DNA of 64,000 bases from Pseudomonas viridiflava (lineage in GTDB: Bacteria > Pseudomonadota > Gammaproteobacteria > Pseudomonadales > Pseudomonadaceae). A program made the position numbers and the translations under genes. Below are positions 35,951 through 43,808 of the stretch, piece by piece; positions within the stretch are counted from its first letter, which is position 1, and each line of letters opens with the position of its first letter. The notes under the pieces are model-generated. The model was given only the letters and a program-made list of their open reading frames with translations, did no database searches and was not told the DNA's origin. The stretch lies in assembly GCF_001642795.1 (NCBI RefSeq), contig NZ_LKEH01000016.1:49939-113938 (forward strand), given 5' to 3'.

Positions 35951-37036
35951 ATGGATTTTCTTGAGTCACTCAATTCTCTGTCTGCGAAAGTTCGGCAGCA
36001 AGCTGCCTCGATTCAGACAGAGGAGGCAACCAAAACAGCTCTAGTCATGCCGTTCATTCATACGGTGCTTGGCTACGATGTGTTCGACCCTTCTGAAGTC
36101 GTCCCCGAATACACCTGCGATGTAGGAACGAAGAAAGGTGAGAAGATTGACTATGCCATCGTAAAAGATGGAAATATTCAAATTCTAATTGAGACAAAAA
36201 AGGTCGGCGAACCTCTTAACATAAATCATGCCAGTCAGCTGTTTCGATACTTTCATGTAACGACTGCAAGAATTTCAATATTGACAAATGGTAGGGTTTA
36301 TAGGTTTTTCACAGACCTTGATGCGCCTAACAAGATGGACGAAAAACCATTCTTAGAATTGGACCTTCTTGCAATTGATGATCATGCGATCCCTGAGCTT
36401 CAAAAGCTGACAAAATCATCTTTCGATGTTGATTCAATTCTAAATGCAGCAGGCGAGCTGAAATACGTCGGTCAAATAAAGCGCATGATTGCTGCTCAGT
36501 TCAGTCAGCCTGATGACGACTTCGTCAGGTATTTCGCGTCCCGTATCTATGAGGGTGCTATCACTCAAAAAGTGCGCGAGCAGTTCACCGTGTTGACAAG
36601 GAAAGCCACCTCACAATTTCTGAACGACCAAATCAATGATCGATTGAAGTCTGCTATGAGCGGGGTGAACGTGCCTACCGCCGCTGAGCAACTGATAGAG
36701 GCCAATACAAGTCCCGAGAAAGATGTTCCAGCGGAGGATCGAATAGTTACTACTGTGGAAGAGATGGAAGGTTTTCACATCGTCAAGTCCATCATACGTA
36801 CGGTGGTGGATGCTAAGCGGATTAACCATCGCGATACCCAAAGTTACTTTGGTATTCTCTTGGATGACAACAACAGGAAGCCTATTACGCGGTTACATTT
36901 CAATCGTGCTCAAAAGTACATCGGCATATTTGAGAAAGACAAAGGTGAAACCAGGCATCCGATAGCAACTCTCGATGACATCTACAGTTTTAGTGAGATG
37001 CTAAAAGAAACTGCCTTGCAATACGAAGCGATTTGA
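35951..37036 (+). CDS. Orphan type I restriction enzyme R N-terminal-domain protein
   Basis: A 361-residue protein. Residues about 25-130 match the HsdR_N fold: acidic Glu24/25, Asp67 in EKIDYAI, and Glu81-x-Lys83 in ILIETKK make a PD-(D/E)xK nuclease core, with Gln96 in the following QLFRYF helix. The C-terminal ~100 residues (GFHIVKSIIRTVVD to the end) resemble the extra domain often fused to stand-alone HsdR_N proteins. There is no helicase, HsdM or HsdS nearby, so this is not a complete restriction system. Codon use is AT-richer than the core genes, it lies 400 bp from a tRNA gene and is followed by a terminator. A defence or phage-derived nuclease is likely but unproven. Confidence 0.8.
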   Translation: MDFLESLNSLSAKVRQQAASIQTEEATKTALVMPFIHTVLGYDVFDPSEVVPEYTCDVGTKKGEKIDYAIVKDGNIQILIETKKVGEPLNINHASQLFRYFHVTTARISILTNGRVYRFFTDLDAPNKMDEKPFLELDLLAIDDHAIPELQKLTKSSFDVDSILNAAGELKYVGQIKRMIAAQFSQPDDDFVRYFASRIYEGAITQKVREQFTVLTRKATSQFLNDQINDRLKSAMSGVNVPTAAEQLIEANTSPEKDVPAEDRIVTTVEEMEGFHIVKSIIRTVVDAKRINHRDTQSYFGILLDDNNRKPITRLHFNRAQKYIGIFEKDKGETRHPIATLDDIYSFSEMLKETALQYEAI

Positions 37037-37143
37037 ATTTCACGTTTAATTGAAAATTAATAGGACTTCGACCGCAGCAATTTTTCTGGCGCATTGTCTT
37101 TGGTGTTTCTATAACGCGTCCTATGTTCAGCGAGCCCCACAGA

Positions 37144-37166
37144 AAGCCCGCTCCGGTGGGCTTTTT
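37144..37166 (+). terminator. Rho-independent terminator
   Basis: AGCCCGC-TCCG-GTGGGCT with one G-T pair in the stem, followed by TTTTT. It lies about 110 bp after the HsdR_N stop codon in the right orientation to end that transcript. Confidence 0.75.
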
Positions 37167-37360
37167 GCGACCAATGGACGCGCCAGAATAACGGGGCGTG
37201 GCTTACACCTCCGAGTACTGGACCATGGTCAGCCTACGGTGTCCTCGACTTCAATCAGCCCCCTGAGCTTCCGCAGCTAGTCGCTACAGCTATAGGCTGG
37301 CCTATTTCCAGCGTTGGCATGTGGCGGGAGTTTTTTTCCAATGGGGGCATAAGAAGCCCA

Positions 37361-37390
37361 AAAACAAAAAAGCCCGCACATGGCGGGCTC
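37361..37390 (-). terminator. Rho-independent terminator of the tRNA-Arg gene
   Basis: On the minus strand AGCCCGC-CATGT-GCGGGCT is followed by TTTTTTGTTTTT. The 7-bp GC-rich stem lies about 47 bases downstream of the tRNA 3' end, so this is its transcription terminator. Confidence 0.85.
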
Positions 37391-37436
37391 TTCAAAATTC
37401 TTCTCGGACTGTTCAAAAAACACCCAGATAACAATA

Positions 37437-37513
37437 TGGTGCACCAGACGGGATTCGAACCCATGACCCCTGCCTTCGGAGGGCAGTACTCTATCCAGCT
37501 GAGCTACTGGTGC
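37437..37513 (-). tRNA. tRNA-Arg (anticodon CCG)
   Basis: A complete 77-nt cloverleaf on the minus strand: acceptor GCACCAG/CTGGTGC, D-arm starting AGCTCAGCTGGATAGAGT, anticodon stem CTGCC/GGCAG closing the loop CTCCGAA (anticodon CCG, reads CGG), T-arm ATGGG-TTCGAAT-CCCGT, discriminator A and an encoded CCA end. tRNA genes of this kind are common integration sites, and accessory DNA lies next to its 3' side. Confidence 0.95.
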
Positions 37514-37856
37514 AACGCGGGCGCCATGATACTCATCTGATGGGCGGGCGTCCATGCTGGCGAGCGGCTGTTGTCGATTTCGCACGCTTTACCTATCCCG
37601 CGCCTGCAAACCAGACAAAACCTCCATTCCCACCTCAACACCCCGTTCTTTTTTTCGAACAGGCTATTGTCCTTTAACCCCGCAGTCCCTAGGATTCGTT
37701 TGAGATTTCAAACGCTCTTGTTCGGTCTTCGCGCTTTCTATACGCCGCGCATCGCTCAGGCCGATGGAATGTTTTCCCGGCGATGACTTCCAATTGGGGT
37801 GCATCGATATTCATTTGTTCGCTCCGCCCTTGTGCGGTGCTGTTTAGGAGGCCGAC
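37514..37856. other. Gap upstream of gabD
   Basis: A 343-bp region with no gene. It should hold the tRNA promoter (minus strand, near 37520-37560) and the gabD promoter. An 18-bp inverted repeat lies at 37697-37714. Confidence 0.5.
37697..37714. promoter_or_regulatory. Perfect inverted repeat upstream of gabD
   Basis: CGTTTGA-GATT-TCAAACG is a perfect 7+7 bp dyad, 143 bp upstream of the gabD start codon. Its size suits an operator for a dimeric regulator of GABA catabolism, but the regulator is not encoded in this window. Confidence 0.35.
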
Positions 37857-39299
37857 ATGCAGCTCAAAGATTCCAAACTGTTCCGCCAGCAAGCCTACAT
37901 CAACGGCCAGTGGCTGGATGCGGACGGTGGTCAGTCGATCAAGGTCAATAACCCTGCAACCAACGAGATTCTCGGGACTGTGCCGAAGATGGGCGCGGCC
38001 GAGACGCGTCGTGCGATTGAGGCGGCTGACAAGGCGCTGCCGGCCTGGCGTGCGTTGACCGCCAAGGAGCGGGGCAACAAGTTGCGTCGCTGGTTCGAGC
38101 TGATGATCGAGAACCAGGACGACCTGGGTCTGTTGATGACGCTGGAGCAGGGCAAGCCGCTGGCCGAGGCCAAGGGCGAGATTGCGTATGCCGCTTCCTT
38201 TATTGAGTGGTTCGCGGAAGAGGCCAAGCGCGTCTACGGCGATGTGATTCCCGGTCACCAGCCGGACAAGCGTCTGATCGTGCTCAAGCAGCCGATTGGT
38301 GTGACGGCTGCGATTACGCCGTGGAACTTCCCGGCCGCGATGATCACCCGTAAAGCCGGTCCTGCGCTGGCGGCGGGTTGCACCATGGTGCTCAAGCCTG
38401 CTTCGCAGACGCCTTACTCGGCACTGGCGCTGGCTGAACTGGCCGAGCGTGCGGGTATCCCGGCGGGCGTGTTCAGTGTGGTGACGGGCAGCGCGGGCGA
38501 TATCGGCAGCGAGCTGACCGGCAACCCGATCGTGCGCAAGCTGTCCTTCACGGGTTCGACCGACATTGGTCGTCAACTGATGGCCGAATGCGCCAAGGAC
38601 ATCAAGAAAGTCTCGCTGGAGCTGGGCGGCAATGCGCCGTTCATCGTGTTCGACGATGCCGACCTGGATAAGGCGGTTGAAGGCGCGATGATCTCCAAGT
38701 ACCGCAACAACGGTCAGACCTGCGTCTGCGCCAACCGCATCTATGTGCAGGATGCGGTGTACGACGCGTTCGCCGAGAAGCTCAAGGTTGCCGTGGGCAA
38801 GCTCAAGATCGGTAACGGTCTGGAAGAGGGCATCACCACCGGTCCGCTGATCGACGACAAGGCTGTGGCCAAGGTCAAGGAACACATTGCCGATGCCGTG
38901 AGCAAGGGCGCCAAGGTCCTGTCCGGTGGCAACAGCATGGAAGGCTCGTTCTTCGAACCGACTATTCTGGTCAACGTATCGAAAGATGCCGCCGTCGCGA
39001 AGGAAGAAACCTTCGGCCCGCTGGCACCGCTGTTCCGCTTCAAGGATGAAGCCGAAGTGATCGAGATGGCCAACGACACCGAGTTCGGTCTGGCGTCGTA
39101 CTTCTATGCTCAGAACATGAGCCGCGTGTTCCGTGTGGCCGAGGCGCTGGAGTACGGCATGGTGGGTATCAACACCGGCCTGATCTCCAACGAGCTGGCA
39201 CCGTTCGGCGGCATCAAGTCCTCGGGCTTGGGCCGTGAAGGCTCCAAGTACGGCATCGAAGATTATCTGGAAATCAAATACCTCTGCCTGTCGGTCTGA
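37857..39299 (+). CDS. gabD: NADP+-dependent succinate-semialdehyde dehydrogenase
   Basis: A 480-residue aldehyde dehydrogenase that oxidises succinate semialdehyde to succinate, the second step of GABA breakdown. Seen: PWNFPAAMITRKAGPALAAGCTMVLKPA (Asn-containing cofactor region in two parts), FTGSTDIGRQL, the catalytic Glu in LELGGNAPF and the nucleophile Cys in NNGQTCVCANR, and ETFGPLAPLFRF. TAGGAGG is 5 bases before the ATG, a very strong site. It is followed by a terminator-like hairpin and then gabT. Closeness to E. coli GabD in length and motifs makes the name safe. Confidence 0.96.
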   Translation: MQLKDSKLFRQQAYINGQWLDADGGQSIKVNNPATNEILGTVPKMGAAETRRAIEAADKALPAWRALTAKERGNKLRRWFELMIENQDDLGLLMTLEQGKPLAEAKGEIAYAASFIEWFAEEAKRVYGDVIPGHQPDKRLIVLKQPIGVTAAITPWNFPAAMITRKAGPALAAGCTMVLKPASQTPYSALALAELAERAGIPAGVFSVVTGSAGDIGSELTGNPIVRKLSFTGSTDIGRQLMAECAKDIKKVSLELGGNAPFIVFDDADLDKAVEGAMISKYRNNGQTCVCANRIYVQDAVYDAFAEKLKVAVGKLKIGNGLEEGITTGPLIDDKAVAKVKEHIADAVSKGAKVLSGGNSMEGSFFEPTILVNVSKDAAVAKEETFGPLAPLFRFKDEAEVIEMANDTEFGLASYFYAQNMSRVFRVAEALEYGMVGINTGLISNELAPFGGIKSSGLGREGSKYGIEDYLEIKYLCLSV

Positions 39300-39326
39300 T
39301 CCAGACTGCCCAACCAGAGTTATTGC

Positions 39327-39364
39327 AGCCGATGGCGCGCGAGAGCGACGTGTCATCGGCTTTT
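39327..39364 (+). terminator. Terminator-like hairpin between gabD and gabT
   Basis: AGCCGATG (39327-39334) pairs with CATCGGCT (39354-39361) over a 19-base loop, followed by TTTGC. It may end part of the gabD message and make gabT partly independent. Confidence 0.45.
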
Positions 39365-39385
39365 GCTGCACCCGAAACTTATTGG

Positions 39386-39401
39386 TGGCCTGAAGGCTGC
39401 G
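39386..39401 (+). promoter_or_regulatory. Weak sigma54 promoter candidate upstream of gabT
   Basis: TGGCCTGAAGGCTGCG has GG and GC at the -24/-12 distance (12 bases between the two G) and matches TGGC and TGC of the consensus, but the -12 part reads CTGCG, not TTGCA. Chance occurrence is quite possible. Confidence 0.25.
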
Positions 39402-39488
39402 ACAGTCGATCATCGTATGCTGTTGCAACTGATCCAGCCCGCTTGATCCTTGAGCTACGCCGACCGATGAGCGGCGAATGAGGAATAC

Positions 39489-40769
39489 ATGAGCAAGACA
39501 AACGACTCCCTGATGCAACGCCGCCATGCTGCCGTCCCGCGCGGCGTGGGTCAGATTCACCCGATCTTCGCTGCTTCGGCGAAGAACGCCACCGTCACCG
39601 ACGTTGAAGGTCGTGAGTTCATCGACTTCGCGGGCGGTATTGCGGTGCTGAACACCGGTCACCTGCACCCGAAAATCGTTGCGGCTGTGCAGGAACAGCT
39701 GACCAAGCTGACGCACACCTGCTTCCAGGTGCTGGCTTACGAGCCGTATGTCGAGCTGTGCGAGAAGATCAACGCCAAGGTGCCGGGTGATTTCGAGAAG
39801 AAAACCCTGCTGGTCACCACCGGTTCCGAAGCGGTCGAAAACGCTGTAAAGATTGCCCGCGCTGCCACGGGCCGTGCTGGCGTGATCGCGTTCACCGGCG
39901 CTTACCACGGCCGCACCATGATGACCCTGGGTCTGACTGGCAAGGTCGTGCCGTACTCGGCCGGCATGGGCCTGATGCCCGGCGGTATCTTCCGCGCGCT
40001 GTACCCGTGCGAGCTGCATGGCGTGAGCGTTGACGATTCCATCGCCAGCATCGAGCGCATCTTCAAGAACGACGCCGAGCCGAAGGACATTGCCGCCATC
40101 ATCATCGAGCCTGTGCAGGGCGAAGGTGGTTTCTACGTGGCGCCGAAAGCTTTCATGCTGCGTCTGCGCGAGCTGTGCGACAAGCACGGCATTCTGCTGA
40201 TCGCTGACGAAGTGCAGACGGGCGCTGGCCGTACCGGCACTTTCTTCGCCATGGAACAGATGGGCGTTGCGGCCGACCTGACCACTTTCGCCAAGTCCAT
40301 TGCAGGCGGCTTCCCGCTGGCGGGCGTGTGCGGCAAGGCCGAATACATGGATGCCATCGCGCCGGGCGGTCTGGGCGGCACCTACGCCGGTAGCCCGGTC
40401 GCCTGTGCGGCGGCGCTGGCGGTGCTGGATATCTTCGAAGAAGAGAACCTGCTGGAGCGTTGCAAGTCGGTCGGCGAGCGCTTGGTCACTGGTCTGAAAG
40501 CCATCCAGGCCAAGCACCCGGTCATCGGCGAAGTCCGTGCGCTGGGCGCAATGATCGCGCTGGAGCTGTTCGAAGACGGCGACTCGCACAAGCCGAACGC
40601 GGCGGCCGTGGCTCAGGTTGTGGCCAAGGCGCGTGACAAGGGCCTGATCCTGCTGTCGTGCGGCACCTATGGCAACGTGCTGCGCGTGCTGGTGCCGCTG
40701 ACTGCCGAGGACGAACTGCTGACCAAAGGTCTGGCTATTCTCGAAGAGTGTTTCGCTGAAATTGCCTGA
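39489..40769 (+). CDS. gabT: 4-aminobutyrate aminotransferase
   Basis: A 426-residue class III PLP aminotransferase that moves the amino group of GABA to 2-oxoglutarate, giving succinate semialdehyde for GabD. Seen: TTGSEAVENAVKIARAATGR, GAYHGRTMMTLGLTG, the PLP-contacting Asp in LLIADEVQTGAGRTG, and the Schiff-base Lys in TTFAKSIAGGFPLAG. AGGA precedes the ATG. It follows gabD by 189 bp and ends before a strong terminator. Activity on 5-aminovalerate is also common for this enzyme. Confidence 0.96.
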   Translation: MSKTNDSLMQRRHAAVPRGVGQIHPIFAASAKNATVTDVEGREFIDFAGGIAVLNTGHLHPKIVAAVQEQLTKLTHTCFQVLAYEPYVELCEKINAKVPGDFEKKTLLVTTGSEAVENAVKIARAATGRAGVIAFTGAYHGRTMMTLGLTGKVVPYSAGMGLMPGGIFRALYPCELHGVSVDDSIASIERIFKNDAEPKDIAAIIIEPVQGEGGFYVAPKAFMLRLRELCDKHGILLIADEVQTGAGRTGTFFAMEQMGVAADLTTFAKSIAGGFPLAGVCGKAEYMDAIAPGGLGGTYAGSPVACAAALAVLDIFEEENLLERCKSVGERLVTGLKAIQAKHPVIGEVRALGAMIALELFEDGDSHKPNAAAVAQVVAKARDKGLILLSCGTYGNVLRVLVPLTAEDELLTKGLAILEECFAEIA

Positions 40770-40813
40770 TCTACTGTGCGGTCACGGATTGGTTGATTTG
40801 TGACCAAACAGAC

Positions 40814-40845
40814 AAAAAAAGCCCGTTTCGACGGGTTTTTTTTGG
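40814..40845 (+). terminator. Rho-independent terminator after gabT
   Basis: AGCCCGT-TTCG-ACGGGTT forms a compact stem with a stable TTCG tetraloop, followed by eight T; a run of seven A precedes it, so it could work in both directions. It lies 45 bp after the gabT stop codon. Confidence 0.85.
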
Positions 40846-40929
40846 TCTGAACGAAGGTATTTCACTGTTTTGGCTATATCCGGGCGAAGGCTTTGGCTAA
40901 GGTGAACGCATCGATGTCGGAGAGTCCTG

Positions 40930-42318
40930 ATGACTGCTGTAGTTTTACCCGCGGTACCTCGCGTATTGATTGCTGAGTCTGATCCGTGGGTTCGCGAAAC
41001 ACTCAGCGAGCTGGTGCTGAGTGTGCGTGGCGATATCGAACTGGAGATGTGCACCGACGGCAGGCAAGCCATCGAATGGATGAAGAAACACCTGCCGGAT
41101 CTGGTCATCGCTGCGCGTGAACTGCCCGCCATCGATGGACTGAGCCTTTTGCGCGGCATTCGTAACCTGCGTCGTCAGCCGCCGATCCCGTTCATTCTGA
41201 TCAGCAACCGCAGTGATGCGGCCAGCGTGCGTGAAGTCCTGCCGCTCGCGCCGACGGCTTACCTGACCAAACCCATCGATACCGTGGGCTTGAAGCAGCG
41301 TCTGGAAGGGCTGTTGCTGGGACGTCGTGCGGCTGCACCGGGCGACATGCCTGCGCTGACGCCGGGCCTGACGTTGATGAAGTTTCTGGAAAAGCGTCGC
41401 GATGTAGCCGATGGCGCGCCGCTGTTTGTTGACGTGCCCAATGCGATTCAGCTGAGCCAGGGGGCGAGCGGTCTTGATGCGACGTTGCTGGAGCAGGAGT
41501 TGCGCAACGATCCGCACATTACGGCGGTGCTCATCGCGGCCGCGAATACGGCGGCTCAGCATTTGGGAAAGCCTGTGCAGACCCTGGGCGGCGCAATGGC
41601 GGTACTCGGCGCGCCGCAGACGGCGGCTATCGCCTCGGGTCTGGCCAAAAAGCGCATGGCGGTGCTGACCAGCGATGCGCTGTTGGCCAAGGCCAGTCAG
41701 TTCTGGACACTGTCGCAACGCACGGCGGATTACGCCCGCATTCTGGGCGGCATGCTGGAGCTGGATGTCGAGCGCTGCTTCTGCGCCGGGATGCTGCAAT
41801 CGCTGGGCGATCTGGCGGTGCTGGGCTGTCTGCAGGAGTGGCTGCTGGCAGGCGGTGAGCTGAATGAACAGGCCATCGATCAGGCGCTGGAGCAGTATTC
41901 GGCCTCCTTTGGTTCTGCACTGCGCACCCGCTGGCGTCTGCCGCTGGAACTGCGCGAGCTGATCGCGGCGGTTTATCAGTACAACACCGGCATCTACAAG
42001 CGCGAGGTGCTGGCAATGAACCTCGCAGGGCAGATGGCGCAGTTGGGCGAGGAAGAAAGCGTCACCCAGTTGCTCAAGACCAAGTCGGCCAAGCTGTTGA
42101 AGCTGAGCGTCGGGGATCTGCAGCGTCTGCGCAAGAAACTGACGGGCGTGACCGATCCGAGTCTGCTGGCACCTTTGGTGGTGGAGCCTGAGGAGGGTGA
42201 GGAAGAAGGTGTTGAGGACGATGGGCCTGATCTTTTGGACCTGACCCCTGAACCTCCTGCGGCTGAAGAGCCGGAGGCTGAGTCCGAGCCGACGATCGAG
42301 GATGTGCCGAAGGGCTAG
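40930..42318 (+). CDS. HDOD-domain protein with degenerate receiver domain
   Basis: A 462-residue protein. Residues 10-130 form a CheY-like receiver: acidic pair Glu16/Asp18 in LIAESDPW and Lys114 in YLTKPID are kept, but the phosphorylation site is Ala62 (LVIAARELP where D-x-x-M/L-P is expected). Residues about 160-390 match the HDOD domain (HD-related output domain without the metal His-Asp pair), seen in LSQGASGLDATLLEQELRNDP and the RWRLPLELRELI segment. The tail is strongly acidic and Pro-rich. It is probably a signalling scaffold controlled by binding rather than phosphorylation. Single gene with a GGAGAG site. Confidence 0.85.
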   Translation: MTAVVLPAVPRVLIAESDPWVRETLSELVLSVRGDIELEMCTDGRQAIEWMKKHLPDLVIAARELPAIDGLSLLRGIRNLRRQPPIPFILISNRSDAASVREVLPLAPTAYLTKPIDTVGLKQRLEGLLLGRRAAAPGDMPALTPGLTLMKFLEKRRDVADGAPLFVDVPNAIQLSQGASGLDATLLEQELRNDPHITAVLIAAANTAAQHLGKPVQTLGGAMAVLGAPQTAAIASGLAKKRMAVLTSDALLAKASQFWTLSQRTADYARILGGMLELDVERCFCAGMLQSLGDLAVLGCLQEWLLAGGELNEQAIDQALEQYSASFGSALRTRWRLPLELRELIAAVYQYNTGIYKREVLAMNLAGQMAQLGEEESVTQLLKTKSAKLLKLSVGDLQRLRKKLTGVTDPSLLAPLVVEPEEGEEEGVEDDGPDLLDLTPEPPAAEEPEAESEPTIEDVPKG

Positions 42319-42517
42319 TGCGCGTGGCGTGTGCTCTGTTTCCAGACAGCAGGTCTTGCCGAGTGAACGCGTTTTTGCACGAGGTTCCACCACGTCTTCG
42401 ACGTAGCGCTGTCGCGCAGAAAACACCGGACTGTGGGAGGCGGCATGCCGGCGATCTGCCGGGAACCGGTAGCAAAGCCTGCACCTGCGGTGTGTCAGAT
42501 GCAACCTGGGGCCGCTA

Positions 42518-42577
42518 CGCAGCCCATCGCTGCCGTCGTAACCTCCGAGAGCTCCCACGCCCTCCGGGCAGAAGCAG
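42518..42577 (-). repeat. 60-bp dispersed repeat, copy 2 (inverted)
   Basis: Reverse-complement partner of 25530-25589 with a single mismatch. It sits between two REP-type sequences, which suggests that this intergenic site has taken in several elements. Confidence 0.75.
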
Positions 42578-42653
42578 GTTTCAGCAAATTACAAAGTGTT
42601 TGATACAGAGGCGGCTTGTCCACAATTCGGTTTCCCGCGCTACCCATGAGTGG

Positions 42654-42689
42654 CTGACCTGACGCCATCGCCGGCAAGCCGCCTCCCAC
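42654..42689 (+). repeat. REP element, exact copy of 9965-10000
   Basis: 36 identical bases, containing GCCGGCAAGCCGCCTCCCAC, the core of a Pseudomonas REP sequence. An opposite-facing REP half (GTGGGAGGCGGCATGCCGGC) lies at about 42433-42452, so the pair could act as a REP doublet (REPIN-like). Confidence 0.75.
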
Positions 42690-42753
42690 AGTCCCTATCA
42701 ACTCGAAGATTCAAGCTGTTGTCAGCCAGACCCGTCAGCAAAGGAACCATCTG

Positions 42754-43311
42754 ATGCCTACCTTCGACCTGCAACATCTCTACAACAAAGCCTGGCTGTT
42801 CGCCTCCCACGCTCATGTCGGGCAGACGATGACCAGCTCGGATCTTCCTTACACCACCCACGTGGCGATGGTGGCCAATGAGCTGATCTTCGCCCATCGC
42901 GAGGAACCCGTCGGTGCATTCGAGATTGCCCTGCCTGCCGCGCTGTTGCATGACGTGGTGGAAGACACCGATGTGACGACAGCGCAGTTGGCGGAAGCGT
43001 TTGGTGCAGAGGTTGCATCAACGGTTGCGTGCCTGAGCAAGAACCTGATCGTGCCGTTTTCCGAGGAGCGTTATTTTCAGGGTATCGCCGAACACTCCCG
43101 TGAAGCGGCGGCGGTCAAGCTGTGCGACCGCATCACCAATCTGCAGTCAGCGCCTGCCAAGTGGACACACGCCAAGCGGGCGTCCTACCTGGTCGAGTCC
43201 GAGCAGATTCTGAAGGCGCTGGGTCATGCAAACGGCTACCTCAGGCAGCGGCTCAGCGACACCATGGTGCGTTATCAGGCCCTGTATATGGATGGCTTTG
43301 AGGCTGTGTGA
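42754..43311 (+). CDS. HD-domain phosphohydrolase (small SpoT/Mesh1-like)
   Basis: A 185-residue single-domain HD protein. His36 in YTTHVAMV, His66-Asp67 in LLHDVVEDTD and Asp125 in KLCDRITNL follow the metal-binding order of the (p)ppGpp hydrolase domain of SpoT. There is no synthetase, TGS or ACT part. It may hydrolyse (p)ppGpp or another pyrophosphate-containing nucleotide. AAGGA precedes the ATG. The gene stands alone and is convergent with cadR. Confidence 0.85.
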   Translation: MPTFDLQHLYNKAWLFASHAHVGQTMTSSDLPYTTHVAMVANELIFAHREEPVGAFEIALPAALLHDVVEDTDVTTAQLAEAFGAEVASTVACLSKNLIVPFSEERYFQGIAEHSREAAAVKLCDRITNLQSAPAKWTHAKRASYLVESEQILKALGHANGYLRQRLSDTMVRYQALYMDGFEAV

Positions 43312-43339
43312 CAGCCAGGATCAGATCACGCATGCAGCC

Positions 43340-43786
43340 TCAATGACTGTGACTGCGCCCCACATGCGAGGGCTCGCCTTCGGGTGACGCGACGGCGCCG
43401 GTCACTTCCAGTCTTTCCAGAATCGCGCAGTGATCAGCCTCGCCGCTGCCGCAACGCTGGCGAAGGTCGAGCAGTTGTTGCTGCAGTGCCTGAAGGCTGG
43501 CGACGCGGGCGTTGACGTGTTCGATGTGCTCGTCGATCAGCGCGTTCACGCTTTCGCATTGATCCTGTGGGCTGTCACGCAGACTCAGCAAACTGCGAAT
43601 CTCTTCCAGCGTCATGTCCAGGCTGCGGCAGTTGCGGATGAACGACAGCCGCTCCACATGGGCCTGGGTGTACAGCCGGTAGTTGCCATCGCTGCGCGCA
43701 GGCGCGGGCAGCAGGCCTTCGCGCTCGTAATAACGGACCGTTTCGACCTGCGTATCCGTCAACTTTGCCAGTTCACCGATCTTCAT
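43340..43786 (-). CDS. cadR: Cd(II)/Pb(II)-responsive MerR-family regulator
   Basis: A 148-residue MerR-type activator. The helix-turn-helix is at residues 1-40 (MKIGELAKLTDTQVETVRYYEREGLL), then a dimer helix. Metal-binding Cys77, Cys112 and Cys120 are in the CadR/PbrR positions (DQCESVNA, QRCGSGEADHC), and the tail has a His-rich end with His141, 146 and 148. It is divergent from cadA; the shared promoter between them has the long-spacer MerR architecture described separately. On binding Cd or Pb it should twist this promoter and switch on cadA. Confidence 0.93.
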   Translation of the reverse strand: MKIGELAKLTDTQVETVRYYEREGLLPAPARSDGNYRLYTQAHVERLSFIRNCRSLDMTLEEIRSLLSLRDSPQDQCESVNALIDEHIEHVNARVASLQALQQQLLDLRQRCGSGEADHCAILERLEVTGAVASPEGEPSHVGRSHSH

Positions 43787-43808
43787 GGGCTGCCTCTCGT
43801 TTTAGCGC

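Larger units (their letters stand above)
37037..37436. other. Gap between the HsdR-N gene and tRNA-Arg
   Basis: It holds two intrinsic terminators facing each other, one for the HsdR_N gene (37144-37166) and one for the tRNA (37361-37390). I found no integrase and no copy of the tRNA 3' end that would mark an attachment site. No credible open frame is present. Confidence 0.5.
42319..42753. repeat. Intergenic mosaic of REP and dispersed repeats
   Basis: This 435-bp gap is made mostly of repeat copies. Bases 42387-42451 match 63890-63966 nearly throughout (CCACCACGTCTTCGACGT, CGCTGTCGCGCA, ACACCGGA, GTGGGAGGCGGC, TGCCGGCGAT). Bases 42518-42577 are the inverted copy of 25530-25589. Bases 42654-42689 are the 36-bp REP copy also at 9965-10000. 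No gene is present between the HDOD and HD-domain genes. Confidence 0.75.

Noticed and set aside
35438..37436. Attachment-site duplication of the tRNA-Arg 3' end flanking the HsdR-N gene
   Set aside because: No second copy of the tRNA 3' segment (TTCGAATCCCGTCTGGTGC) was found in the neighbouring DNA, and no integrase gene is present.
37689..40589. A 966-codon open frame on the minus strand across both gabD and gabT
   Set aside because: It lies antisense to two clearly functional genes; its predicted protein is rich in His, Arg and Gln in the way expected from the complement of high-GC codons, and it has no ribosome site or domain. Its length comes from strong codon bias in the sense genes.
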